A DNA stretch of 64,000 nucleotides, taken from assembly GCF_009727055.1 (NCBI RefSeq), contig NC_052355.1:5894183-5958182 (forward strand). Reading direction: 5' to 3'. The DNA comes from Benincasa hispida. Taxonomy: Eukaryota > Streptophyta > Magnoliopsida > Cucurbitales > Cucurbitaceae. The notes beneath the pieces are model-generated. The model ran no database searches and was not told the DNA's origin. It saw nothing but the letters and a program-made list of their open reading frames with translations. The first letter of the stretch is position 1; each line of letters begins with the position of its first letter. This document shows positions 11,155 through 22,032 of the stretch, piece after piece. The position numbers and the translations under genes were made by a program.

Positions 11155-13095
11155 TGTTTGGGTCATATGTTCTAAAACTCGCAATTTGTAGACTTAAACA
11201 TTTTCTATTAACAATAAAGATGTTATTCAACATTTTTTCAATAAAGTTGTTATTGAATTTTAAATTTCACTTTTAAAGACTAAATCCAATAAACTATGAT
11301 CCATGGCTATTATGAGAATACTCGAACATTATGTGGAGAAATAAAAGTAGACCAGGTTTTAGTAAATAGTTAAAATGATCTATAGTATATGAAAAAGATT
11401 GGGTGTCTTATTCTGGTAACACTATCAGATGTGGACCACTCTGTAGTTGTTACAATTTGTTGTAAAGTACTACAAACGAAGTGACCCTAATTCGTTCATA
11501 TATTGACATGAGGAGTGGGGGCGTTCCATGCAATGAGTTTGCGTAAGATCAGACCAAGAAATAACTCGCTCTTACTATATAACGTTGTTTACTGTTGAAG
11601 ACTAACTATTTCACTTAGATGACCTAGGTAACTCGATCTTAATCCAAAGGTAACTATAAACTCCTATTTATTTGGGATTATCCTTAGATTTGCATAGGTG
11701 AAGGTTGGCTCAACAACGCCGGCTCAATAAGCCTCCTATTTCAAGGGTAAGATTGGGTAAATAGCTGGAGACATAGGGTGCAAGATGAAATTCAGGTCTA
11801 CCTGATTTAAGGACAAGAGGAAGGTTGTTCTCTTAAGTACTGAATCCAGGTCTTCAACAAGGAGCCCCATCCTCTCATTGGCCTAAGAGAGATCCGGTTT
11901 AATGATTGGATCATAAACTAATTGTTCATTAGAGGATCAGTGAAATTTAAGGAGTAAGATGTAATTTCGAGGGTAAAACAGCATTTGACCCAGTCGTTAT
12001 TAAGAACAACCTGTGAAAGGTCGACTTACTGATTATGGTTAAATCAAGTGAACACAAATATATCTACAGTGAGGAGAGTGCAATTATCGAGCTATAGTGA
12101 TGTGATTCGATAGTTTAACAAATACTGATTAACTCAGTCTAAAGATTTTTAGCCAAATAATCTCACATCATTGGTGCTCGTGATCTGTAGGTCCATAAGG
12201 TCCCTCTACTAGCTCATAAAACATGATCACCTTGAATTAATAAATTGAATGAATTTGGAATGATTTCAAATTGAAGCGTTCAAATTGAATTTAGGGTTTT
12301 ATTTTGAATAGTTCAAATTATAATTAGGATTTGTATAATTATCTTCGATATAATTAATTAACGTTTAATTTATTGAATTTAAATTAAATTTGAGAGTTTA
12401 TAATATTTAAATGTTAATTACATGAATAGGATTCATGTTTAAAGTTAGGTGTGTAATTAATTTAATATTTGATATTAAATTATTATTTAATTAATCAAAA
12501 AAATTCAAAATTGATTTTCATCTTATTTCAATTTCTAAAATTGAAATATTATTTTTTATGTTAAACTAATTTAGAATTAATTAAAAATCAAACAAAATAA
12601 TGAAAATTGAATTTTGAGATCTTAAGTGGAAATTTCCCATTTTGGTTGCCTTGTACACACCTAGCCTGTTTATCTTTGCTGATCGAAGTGTTGTGGAGTA
12701 AGATACTTCAGTATTTGCATGTAAGTGAAGGATAAAAACTCCCAATTTTGGCTGATGAAGTTCTAGTTGGTGGCTGAAAAAAAGTTTTTAGCAATATTCT
12801 TCATCTTCCTCATAAAACCCAATCCTATTCCCTTGAAAAATTCACTCCATTTTTTAATTCCACCACTCAAATTCAAGGCTGAGAATAGTAGAGAAGATCT
12901 CTTTGTGGTTCACTAAAGATTTGAAGCTGAGAATACGTGAGGAGCAACTTGGATCGGAGAGGAATTCTTCAAAGGTATGTGTTTCTTCGAACCATCTTGT
13001 TCCCCTATGAACATGCTTATTTTTATGTCAAAATAAAGGAATTAGAATGCTTAGTGATCCTGTTTTCTTCCGCTGCATGTTTCTGAATTTCAACA
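11155..13095 (+). repeat. 5' LTR-A of copia 2
   Basis: 1941 bp, from TGTTTGGGTC to TTTCAACA. It ends three bases before the primer binding site. It matches 18480-19202 (3' LTR) and the solo LTR at 55883-57757. Confidence 0.82.
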
Positions 13096-13097
13096 AC

Positions 13098-13110
13098 TTG
13101 TATCAGAGCA
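13098..13110 (+). other. Primer binding site, initiator tRNA-Met
   Basis: TTGTATCAGAGCA is a one-to-two base variant of the common copia site TGGTATCAGAGCC. Confidence 0.75.
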
Positions 13111-13379
13111 TCATTTAAGCATTCAGTTCGAGTTAATTTTGGCTTGGTGGATGTTTTTTCATAAGTTGTACGAAAATGGTGAACTGATATGGTTTTTCTA
13201 AGTTTTGGCATTATTTTCTCTTTAATTATGTTGTAATTCTTGTAATTGATTCTTGATTGATGGGCCTTAATATGTGATTAAGTGTCTGTAATTCAATTGG
13301 AGTCATTAGAGTTGCAATTAGGTTCTAATTGAAGAAAGAAGTGAAGAAGGTCGAGCAGCAGAAACTGGACTTTCAGCAA

Positions 13380-13800
13380 TTGCCCAATACTTGATGCACG
13401 ATGCCATACTCGATGGTACTCGATTTCATTTACTCGATGGTATTTTGTGAAATAATTTATGCACGATACCATACTCGATGGTACTCAATTGCATTTACTC
13501 GATGGTATCTTGTGAAATACTCGATGCATGATGTCGTACTCTATGGTACTCGATTGCATTTACTCAATGGTATTTTGTAAAATACTCGACGCACGATGGC
13601 ATACTCGATGACTCAATGGCATTTTTTTCGATGGCATACTCGATGTTCAATGGCATACTCGATGACTCAATGGCATTTGCTAGATAGGATACTTGATGGC
13701 ATTTTCTCGATGGCATACTCGATGCTTGGTGTCATATTTGATGACTCAATGGCGTTTGCTCGATGACATACTCGATGCTTGATAGTACTCGATGATTTTT
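13380..13800 (+). repeat. ACTCGATGG minisatellite in copia 2 leader
   Basis: The word (A/T)ACTCGATG(G) or CTCAATGG recurs more than 20 times. The first part has a longer period of about 66 bases (near 13391, 13457 and 13523), containing GCACGATG, ATACTCGATGGTACTC and TTTACTCGATGGTATTTTGTG. The later part uses shorter, mixed units. A similar array occurs at 24470-24760 in a different LTR-like sequence. Confidence 0.8.
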
Positions 13801-14159
13801 TGCCCGGTTCAGCCATTTCTTAACATTGGAAGTCCGGTTTGAGAGGTTTGGGTCCAGTTCGGGGCGGTTTGAATAACGATTTTTGCTGAATTTTGTAATA
13901 TTTAGTTTTTAAAACTGGTTTATCACCTAAACATCATAGGTTAAATCCAAATATAAACATTATACTTGGATAAACACCTAGACTTAGGTTGTTTAATTAG
14001 TCGGAACATTCCTAAGTAAAGATATACCCAAAACAAATGTTAGGATGCTTCAATGGGAATTTAATAGCATATATGATATGTTATAAGAACACTTCGGTGG
14101 GAATTTAAATAACGCTTCAGTGGGAGATTAATAACATATGTGATATGTTATTTTTTAGC

Positions 14160-14620
14160 TCTCACGTCCCTAAGAGTCTAAAATCAAGATTCATGCTTCG
14201 CTTCGTGTTAATTATGAACCTCGACTGCTCAATTTGGAAAGTGTTAGCATGAATCAAGATCTAGGTTAATAGGGAAAGTTATTCACAGTAAATTCAAAAG
14301 TGATGTTTTGATTTTAAATCTCATGTCCTAAGATGTTCACACTATGAGATCCATGCAACATTTCATGTTGAATATGTAACCTCGACTGCTCCATTCAGAA
14401 AATGTTTGCATGGGATCAAGATTAAGGTGAATGAAGGGAAGTTGTTCAATGTAAAATCAAATATACGATATATTTATTTCAACCCCTACGTCCCTAGAAA
14501 GTTCACACCGTGAGATACGTGCAACGCTTTATGTCGATTATGAACCTCAACAGCTCCATTTGGAAAGTGTTTGCATGGGTTCAAGATCAAGGTGAATGGG
14601 GGAAGTAGTTCATAATAAGT
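14160..14620 (+). repeat. Three tandem repeats of about 155-160 bp
   Basis: Copies near 14160, 14321 and 14482 share CTCACGTCCCTA, then 'atgcttcgcttcgtgttaat' or its variants, ATGAACCTCGACTGCTC, GAAAGTGTTTGCATGG and TCAAGATCAAGGTGAATGG. They lie in the untranslated leader before gag. Divergence between copies is moderate. Confidence 0.75.
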
Positions 14621-15159
14621 GGGTGAAGGATATGTGTCAATACATCATGCGGTCTCTTTCATTTGTTTGGACCATGAGATTCCTATGTTGCACCTTCTTG
14701 TGGTCTTTAAGTCAGCATTGTTAGTCGTTTAACGATGGCTATCCCCTCGGAGGGTTGTAACATAGGATTCGGAACAACTCAAACTCCATAAATGGAGGGG
14801 ATTTCTTAGGTTATTTTTTAACCTTGACTTTCCAATTCGGTAGCATCATTGGGGCCGACCTCTGGGGCCTGAAAATGGAGGGTTACACTTATGGAATTAC
14901 TAAAGTGTTATTAATTTTTGAAAAAAAAAATGGTAACTAAATGACTATAGGAATAAGAGTTATTTTAGAGATAGTATTTAGTCAAGAATGTCTTGCTTTA
15001 GTGAAGGAGTATTTGACTGCCCATCGGTAGTACTTATTATGACTCGCTATAGAATCGTTGCAAATAAATAATGATTATGGGTACATTATTACTTTTTGCT
15101 AAAACTTTATTTTGGATTTAGTTGCAATTTACTAATAAGAATATGTTTAAAATTTCAGC

Positions 15160-15390
15160 ATGTCAAATTCTTTTAAAATACTCGTTTTCGCATTAATTAA
15201 CGGTAATAACAACTCAACATGCAAATTACTAGCAAAATGATTTAAAACAAGTTTTACAAGAGGATATTCCTCTATCTCCCAACCCATCTAAAGTTTTGAA
15301 CAATATAGATGAGAATGAAAAAATCAAATGACAGAGTAAATGCGATTTACTAGTCATCAAAACATGCTTAGAGGAAAGCGATAAAAAGAC
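15160..15390 (+). pseudogene. Gag remnant of copia 2
   Basis: The ATG at 15160 opens MSNSFKILVF and NGNNNSTCKLLAK, which resembles the start of plant copia Gag proteins (NGNNYSTWK). A stop follows after about 26 codons. The next recognisable coding text is the protease at 15390, so nearly all of gag, including the zinc knuckle, has been deleted. An intact Gag forms the particle that packages element RNA. Confidence 0.6.
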
Positions 15391-15770
15391 CCAGATAATA
15401 GATTCAGGTATCACTAATCATATCTGTATTTTCTCTCAGAAAACTAGTTCCTAGAGACAACTTACAGAAGGAAAAGCGACCTTTAAGGTAGGGACTGGGG
15501 AGGTTGTTTTAGCTAAAGTAGTAGAAGATATGAAGTTATTTATAGGAGATAGGTACATTTTACTTGAAATGTTTATTATATTCCTTCTATGAAAAGGAAT
15601 TTAATATCCGTCTCATGTTGGCTAGAACAAAATTACAAAGTTTCTTTTTGAAAATAATGGAGTGTTCATTATTTCGAAAGATATTAATATTTGTTCGGTA
15701 AAACTAAAAAATAACTTGTACATGTTAAAATCAACTGAGGTAAAAAAATGTTTTGAACATGAAAATGTTT
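15391..15770 (+). pseudogene. Protease remnant of copia 2
   Basis: QIIDSGITNHIC near 15395 contains the aspartic-protease D-S-G triad, followed by FKVGTGEVV and a tail leading to the pre-integrase region. Several frameshifts and a stop follow within 60 codons. An intact protease would cut the polyprotein. Confidence 0.65.
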
Positions 15771-15799
15771 AAAACAACTGAGACTCAAAATAAGAAAAA

Positions 15800-16440
15800 A
15801 AAAGTTTCTCCTAATGTCTATCTTTAGCACTTGAGACTTGGTCACATAAATCTCTATAGGATTAAGAGATTGGTGAAGAATGGTCATCTAAATCGGTTAG
15901 AAGACAGTTCACTACTGCTATGTATATCTTGTTTTGAGCGTAAAATGACTAAAATATTTTTTTTCTGGAAAAGGTCTTAGAGCCAAAGAGCCCTTGGAGC
16001 TAGTATATACAAACCTTTGTGGTCCAATGAATGTTAAAGCTAGAGGAGGGTATCAATATTTCATCAGCTTTGTTGATGATTATTCAAGGTATGGCCATAT
16101 TTACCTAATGCATCATAAATTCAAAACACTTGAAAATTTCAAGGAATATAAGGTTGAGGTTGAGAACCAATTAGGTAAAAGGCTTAAAACACTTAGATCA
16201 AATCGTGGTGGTGAGTACAACTCACAGCATCTGACACACCTCAACAAAATAGTGTGGCAGAAAGGAGAAATAGAACCTTGTTATACATAGTTTATTCTAT
16301 GATGAGTTATACTCAGTTATCAATTCTTTTTGGGGTTATGCAGTTCAGACTACTGTATATATATTGAATATGATTTCTTCAAAAATTGTATCTGAAATAT
16401 CTTATGAGCTATGGAGGACGTAAAGGTAGTTTACGTCACT
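15800..16440 (+). pseudogene. Integrase remnant of copia 2
   Basis: The pre-integrase zinc-finger area ('HLRLGHINLYRIKRLVKNGHL'-like, near 15825-15890) leads into an open stretch 15994-16290: LVYTNLCGPMN, FVDDYSRYGHIYLM and TLRSNRGGEY. Codons expected to be the first and second catalytic Asp read Asn (16012-16014 and 16201-16203). About 20-30 residues are missing after GGEY, and the SVAERRNRTLL box with the catalytic Glu (near 16250) is in another frame. In a working element this enzyme joins cDNA ends to host DNA. The same double Asp-to-Asn state occurs in the copia copy at 61703-62071. Confidence 0.8.
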
Positions 16441-16739
16441 TTAGAATTTGGGGATTCTGAGCACATGTGTTGGTGCAAAATCCTAAAAAGTTGGAACATC
16501 GTTCAAAGGTATGCCTATTTATAAGTTACCCTAAAGAGACAAAAGGTGGTTTCTTTTATTAACCTCAGGAAGATAAGGTATTTGTATTGAAAAATGCAAT
16601 ATTCCTAGAGGAAGACCACATCATAAATCACCAACCTCGCCGTAAGGAAGTAATAGATGAAATGACCAAATTCATCAACAAGAGTTGTAGATCGCACAGG
16701 TCCATCAACAAGAGTTGTCGATGAAACTGGTACTCCACG

Positions 16740-17480
16740 TCCTTCTCAAGAGTTGAGAGTGCCTCGACGTAGTGGGAAGGTTGTGCAACAGCTTGACCGG
16801 TACATGGATTTGACTAAAAGTAAAGTCATCATACCTAATGATGTCTTAGAGGATCCATTAACTTTCAAACAAGAAATGGAAAATGTGGATAAAGAACAAT
16901 GGGTTAAAGTCATAGATCTTGAAATGGAGTCAATTTACTTCAATTCAGTCTGGGATCTTGTAGATCAAACAAAAGGGCCAAAACCCATCGGTTGTAAGCA
17001 GATCTACAAGAGAAAGCTAGGCTTGTAGCACAAGGGTTTACCCAAAGAAAGGGGATAGACTATACAGAAACCTGCTCTCTGGTTGCCATGATAAAGTCTA
17101 TTAAAATACTCTAGTCCTCGGCTGCATTTTATGTCTAGTAAATGGATGTCAAGACAACCTTCCTAAATGGCCATCTTGAGGAGAGTATATATATGTCTCA
17201 ACCAGAAGGATTTCTTGAACGGGGTCAAGAGCAAAAAGTTTACAAGCTTAATCAATCCATTTATGGATTGAAACAAGTGTCTCGTTCTTGGAATATAAGA
17301 TTTAACACTATGATCAAATCTTATGGCTTTGACCAAAATGTTGGCGAACCTTGTGTTTACAAAAAAGTTCATTAACAAAACTATTGCTTTTATGGTTCTG
17401 TATGTTGATGATATTCTACTAATAGGAAATGAAGTCGAATTTTTGGCTTGCTAGCAATTCTAAATGAAAGATTTGGGTGG
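16740..17480 (+). pseudogene. Reverse transcriptase remnant of copia 2
   Basis: Open pieces at 16753-17028 and 17142-17375 give the copia RT entry (VPRRSGKVVQQLDRYM, LEMESIYFNSVWDLVD), then MDVKTTFLNGHLEESIYMSQPEGF and SIYGLKQVSRSWNIRF. The YVDD active site is intact at 17401-17412, in a frame after a stop. The KARLVA block between 17028 and 17142 carries stops. It would make cDNA in the element particle. Confidence 0.85.
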
Positions 17481-18330
17481 AGCGCAGTATGTTCTTGGGA
17501 TCCAAATAGTATGAAACCGAAAGAACATAACTTTAGCATTATCTCATGCATCTTATATAGACAAGATGTTGTCTAGATATAAAATGCAAAATTCCAAGAA
17601 ATGAATGTTGCCTTTCAAACATAGAATTCATTTGTCTAAGGAACAAAGTTCTAAGACACCTCAAGAAGTTGAGGTTATGAAACGAATTCCACATGCATCA
17701 GCAGTAGGGAGCTTAATGTATGCCATGTTGTGTACTCGTCCCGACATATGCCATGTAGTGAGAATAGTCAGCAAATTTCAGTCCAATCCAGGATATGATT
17801 ATTGGACTGCCGTTAAAAACATCCTCGAGTATCTTTGGAGAACGAGGAATTATATGCTTGTGTATGGTGCTAAGGATTTGATCCTTACTGGATACACTGA
17901 TTCTGACTTCCAGACCGATATTCATTCAAGGAAATTAACATCGGGGTCAGTATTCACTCTGAATGGAGGAGCAGTAGTGTGGAGGAGTATCAAGCAAAGT
18001 TGTATTGCTAACTCCACAATGGAAGCTAAGTATGTAGCTGCAAGTGAAGCAGCAAAAGAAGTAGTATGGCTTAGAAAGTGCCTGACCGACTTGGAAGTGG
18101 TTCCAAATATGCATCTGCTGGTCACTTTATATTTTGATAACAATGGAGCAGTTGTAAACTCAAAGGAACCTAGAAGCCATAAACATGGAAAGCACATCGA
18201 ATGAAAGTACCATCTCATCAAGGAGATTGTACACAGAGGGGACGTGATTGTCACGCAGATAGCCTCACAAGACAACTTAGCTAATCCCTTTACAAAGGCC
18301 CTCTCGGCTAAAGTGTTCAAGGGTCACCTA
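17481..18330 (+). pseudogene. RT C-terminus and RNase H of copia 2
   Basis: The 199-codon open stretch 17605-18204 reads from PFKHRIHLSKEQ through SAVGSLMYAMLCTRPDICHVV, YTDSDFQTDIHSRKLTSG, NGGAVVWRSIKQSCIANSTMEAKYVAASEA and LYFDNNGAVVNSKEPRSHKHGKHIE, the copia RNase H order with its D, E and D residues visible. It ends at a stop where KHIE normally continues into RYH; KYHLIKEIVHRGDV follows. It is the best-preserved pol piece in the window, yet it lacks any start context. Confidence 0.88.
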
Positions 18331-18468
18331 GTGGGACTAGGACTACAATATAATTTTTACAAGGGAAAGTGGGAGAAATAATGGATATATGATGCCCTAG
18401 TTTATTGTATTTATTCTTTTTGTTTTCTCTCATTGAACTCAACATTGTATCCAATGGAGTTTTCGTCC

Positions 18469-18477
18469 AAGTGGAAA
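18469..18477 (+). other. Polypurine tract of copia 2
   Basis: AAGTGGAAA, three bases before the 3' LTR start TGTTCGG at 18480. Confidence 0.6.
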
Positions 18478-18479
18478 TT

Positions 18480-19202
18480 TGTTCGGTTGTATATCCTAAA
18501 ACTCGCAGTTTGTAGAGTTAAACATTTTCTATTATCAATAAAGTTGTTATTCAACATTTCTTCAATAAAGTTGTTATTGAATTTATAAATTTCACTCGTA
18601 AAGACTAAATCCAATAAACTAAGATCCATGGCTATTATATGAATACTTGAACTTTATGCAAAGACGTAAAATTGGATCAGGTTCGAGTAAATAGTCCAAA
18701 TGATCTATAGTATACGAATAAGGTTAGGTGCCTTATTCTGGTAACAATATCGGATGTGGTCTACTCTGTAGTTGTTACAATTTTTTGTAAGGTGCTATAA
18801 ACAAAGTGATTTTGATTTGTTCATTTATTGACAGGAGGAGTGGGGGCGTACAATGAGTTTGCATAAGATCGAACCAAGAAACAAGTCATTCTTACTATAT
18901 AATATTGTTTACTGTTTAAGATAGACTATTTCACTTAGATGACTTAGGTAACTCGATCTTAATCTGAGTTAACTATGAATTCTTATTTATTCGGGATTAT
19001 CTATAGATTTACATAAGTGAGGGTTAGCTCAATAACATTGGCTCAATAAGACTCCTATTTCAAAGGTAAGATGGGTAAATAGTTGGGGACATAGGGTGCA
19101 AGACAGAATTCATGACTACCCGATTTGGGATAGGAGGACGATTGTTCTCTTAAGTACTAAATCCAAGTCTTGAACAAGGGGCCCCACCCTCTCATTTGCC
19201 TG
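18480..19202 (+). repeat. Truncated 3' LTR-A of copia 2
   Basis: It matches the first 720 bp of the 5' LTR at 11155 and then stops within 'ccctctcatt', joining low-copy sequence. The loss of the rest removes the 3' end and target-site duplication. Confidence 0.78.
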
Positions 19203-19571
19203 ACCCTTTCACATTTTTGGCTGCTGCAATAAATGTTGGGGCGTTTTGATGCTCCTTTGCAGCGTTATTTATTAATCCTCAAAATTCTCCAATTTATCCA
19301 TAAACTTAAGCTAAAAGATGAAATACTCTTAAGCTTTCATATGATTCAAAGATTCTGCCGGAGGATAATGGGTTTGGCTAAAATTTAAAACCAATATGAT
19401 AATCTTGTCCATGCTTTATAAGATGATTTAACAAACAACAGTCTTTCGTTGTTTTAATAAACCGTGTCCAAATCAATTGCTTCGACCCTTCTTTACATTA
19501 TAAATAATCAAACAAAATTCAAATAGCCATTCTTAAATCAACAAAAATGTAAAAACTGAGTAAAAAAAAAG

Positions 19572-19577
19572 AAAAAA
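19572..19577 (-). terminator. Pol III terminator candidate after the tRNA-like gene
   Basis: Six T on the minus strand (A run on plus), about 24 bases after the tRNA 3' end. Short T runs end Pol III transcripts. Confidence 0.4.
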
Positions 19578-19600
19578 TATGTTGGGAAACTTCTTATTTT

Positions 19601-19672
19601 TATCAGAGCCAGGTTTAAATCCTGGGACCTATGGGTTATAGGCCCACCACGCTTCCGCTACACCACTCTGAT
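19601..19672 (-). tRNA. Initiator tRNA-Met-like gene with anticodon TAT, probably a pseudogene
   Basis: On the minus strand, 72 bases fold as a full cloverleaf: a perfect 7-bp acceptor stem (ATCAGAG with CTCTGAT), a T stem CCAGG/CCTGG, an anticodon stem GTGGG/CCCAT with one G-T pair, and a 3' A for the discriminator. Most positions match plant initiator tRNA-Met, including GCGGAAGCGTGGTGGGCC. About six differences from that sequence as I know it are nearly all C-to-T: the D stem GCGC reads GTGT, the B box ATCGAAA reads ATTTAAA, and the anticodon CAT (19638-19640) reads TAT. A TATA-like CTATAAAG lies about 30 bases upstream and a T6 stop about 24 bases downstream. A TAT anticodon would read Ile codons, but plant tRNA-Ile(TAT) has a different body, so I read this as a decayed initiator gene. 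Confidence 0.8.
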
Positions 19673-19794
19673 TGGTGAGATGCAAGTAACTTTATAGTTT
19701 ATTTATCTAATGAACGCAAACTTCCAATTTTCTTTCTTTCTTTTTCCATTTTGGAGAAACCTTGATGATAAATTTTTCTTTTTTAAAAAATCAT

Positions 19795-19912
19795 TAGGGT
19801 GTACATGGGGTCGATTTGGTTGGGGTTGACATTTTTTTGGACAAACATTGGTTGTGTTGTCTACCTAAATGCATCGAATGGCTTGCACAACCCAATCCAA
19901 CCCAACCCTTAT
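19795..19912. repeat. Imperfect inverted repeat, MITE-like
   Basis: GGGTGTACATGGGGTCGATT... and, about 80 bases on, CAACCCAATCCAACCCAACCC form complementary G/T- and C/A-rich arms. The pattern resembles short dispersed plant repeats, but no target-site duplication was found. Confidence 0.35.
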
Positions 19913-20201
19913 ATTTTTGGATAATTGGCTAATAATTAAATGATATAACAAAATAATAGTCATACTAATTTTTTTTAACATAAAACAAATTCATAAATTA
20001 ATTTGTAATAGTTTCTATTTAATATAATATTTAGTGAATAATTATAATTAGTCCTGTGATTTATAAATATAATCAAACACATTCTGAAAATTTGTTTAAA
20101 TTGAAATTAAAATTTTAATTTTGCTATCAAACACATATCTGAAAACATAGAATATAATTATATTTTCATTAAATTCTTTGTTTTCAAATAGTCTACCAAA
20201 G

Positions 20202-20204
<3 letters not shown>

Positions 20205-20264
<60 letters not shown>
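20205..20264. repeat. T60 homopolymer
   Basis: Sixty T without interruption. It could be a poly(A) tail of a minus-strand retroposon, but I saw no body belonging to it. Confidence 0.9.
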
Positions 20265-20269
<5 letters not shown>

Positions 20270-20366
20270 TCACTTTACATGAATAAGTACAAAAGAAGGC
20301 TGAGAAGACATGGGATGAGACATGAGCCAATTGGAATTAGGCCTCTTTGAATTAAAAATAACTATG

Positions 20367-21515
20367 GTTGAGCTTGTAAAGTTAAACAGTTTTTATTATC
20401 AATAAGATGTTATTCAACTTTTCTTCAATAAAGTTGTTATTGAATCTTTAAATTACATTCATAAAGTCTAAATCCAATAAACTAAGATCCATGGATAAAC
20501 TAAGATCCATGGCTATTACATGAATACTTGAACTTTATGTAAAGATATAAAGATAGATCGAGTTCGAGTAAATAGCCAAAATGGTCTATAGTATACGAAT
20601 AAGGGTTGGGTGCCTTATTCTAGTAACACTATTAGATGTGGCCTACTCTGTAGCCGTTACAAGTTGTTGTAAAGGTGCTACAAATGAAGTGATCCTGATT
20701 CGTCCATGTATTGACATGAGGAGTGGAGGCATCTTATGAAATGAGTTTGCATAAGATCGAACAAGGAAATAAGTCACTCTTACTTTTTAATATCATTTAC
20801 TATTTAAGACTGACTATTTCGCTTAGATGACCTAAGTAACCCGATCTTAATTATGAGCTAATTATGAACTCCTATTTACTCGTGATTATCCTTAGATTTG
20901 CATGGGTGAGCGTTGGCTCAATAGCACCAGCTCAATAAGCCTCCAATTTCAAGGGTAAGACCGGGTAGATAGTTGGGGACATAGGATGCAAGATGGAATT
21001 CACGCCTACCCAATTTAGGGATAGGAGAAAGGTTGTTCTTTTAAGTACTGAATTCAGGTCTTGAACAAGGGCCTCACCCTCTCACTGTCCCAAAAGGGAT
21101 CCGGTTTAGTGATTGTATCATAAACCAATTGTTCATTAGAAGATCAATAGGAACTTAAGGAACAAGATGTAATATTAGGGGTAAAACAATATATTGACCC
21201 AGTCGTTATTACTAACCACCTGTGCAGGGTTGACTTACCGGTTATGGTTAAATCATGTGAACACAAATATATCTACAGTAAGAAGAGTGCAACTATTGAG
21301 CTATAGTGGTTGACTTGATAGTTAACGAATACTGATTAATTTGATCTAAAGAGTTTTAGCCAATTAATCTTATATCATTGGAGCTCATGATTTGTAGGTC
21401 TATAAGGTCCTTCTACTAACTTGTAAAACATGAACACCGTGAATAAATAAACTGAGTGAATTTAGAATGATATCAATTTGAATTGTTCAAATTGAAATTA
21501 GGGTTTACATTTGAA
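20367..21515 (+). repeat. LTR-A fragment, broken at both ends
   Basis: It matches LTR-A from about 40 bases inside its start ('gtaaagttaaacag...attatcaataa') to 'aaattagggtttacatttgaataag', where it meets the minus-strand copia element. An 18-bp tandem duplication (20477-20494 and 20495-20512, ATAAACTAAGATCCATGG) is special to this copy. Confidence 0.75.
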
Positions 21516-22023
21516 TAAGTTACTGAGGTGTATACCTTATAGTCTTGTGTCTAATAATCTCTTGCTTCCTACAAAAAATATTAAACTCTTCTGAACAGAA
21601 CTCAAGCCCATTATCAGTCCTTAGACACTTTATTTGGCAGTTAGTTTGTTTTTCAACCATAATCTTCCATTCTTTGAACTTTTCAAACACCAAATCCTTA
21701 GTTTTAAGGAAAAATATCTAGCATTTCCTAGAATAATCATCAACAAAGGTTAGGAAATACCTGGCTCCACTTATGGATTGGAAGGGTGAAGGGTCCCAAA
21801 GGTCTAAATGCACATAATCAAGGATGACCTTTGTTGTATGTTGAGCCTTGACAAAATTTTGCCTTGTTGCTTTACCTATCACACAATGCACACAGAAGTA
21901 TAGGCTTTGATGAATCCCTTTAGGTAGAATTCCTTGGTTGGCAAGCGCTTGAAGACCTTTGGCACTAATGTGAGAAAGTCTTTTGGGCCAAAGATGTCCT
22001 TCAGTATGCTCTTTAGAAGTCAC
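21516..22023 (-). pseudogene. Integrase fragment of copia 3
   Basis: The open stretch 22023-21718 gives the HHCC-type zinc finger (LWPKRLSHISAKGLQ ... CVHCVIGKATRQNF) and the start of the catalytic core: YVHLDLWDPSP with the first Asp and FLTFVDDYSRK. After a stop near 21718 the frame goes on through LVFEKFKEWK to CLRTDNGLEFCSEEF with the second Asp near 21620. The catalytic Glu box is lost at the join near 21516. Unlike the copies at 15994 and 61703, both visible Asp residues are kept. Confidence 0.82.
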
Positions 22024-22032
22024 AACTAAGGC

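Larger units (their letters stand above)
11155..19202 (+). mobile_element. Ty1-copia element with broken gag-pol (copia 2)
   Basis: 5' LTR, tRNA-Met primer site, leader, gag start, protease, integrase, RT and RNase H follow in copia order on the plus strand, then a polypurine tract and the first 720 bp of a 3' LTR. Stops, frameshifts and internal deletions disable every domain. The 3' LTR breaks off near 19202, so no 3' target-site duplication can be read. Its 5' LTR sits within the LTR-A of copia 1. Confidence 0.88.
19203..20366. other. Low-copy stretch with no protein gene
   Basis: AT-rich DNA between two broken LTR-A copies. It holds the tRNA-like gene, an inverted-repeat candidate at 19795-19912 and the 60-nt T run. 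I saw no coding frame. Confidence 0.6.

Noticed and set aside
13380..13800. CRISPR-like array
   Set aside because: Units are adjoining, degenerate and vary in length, with no unique spacers. It is a plant retroelement leader minisatellite.
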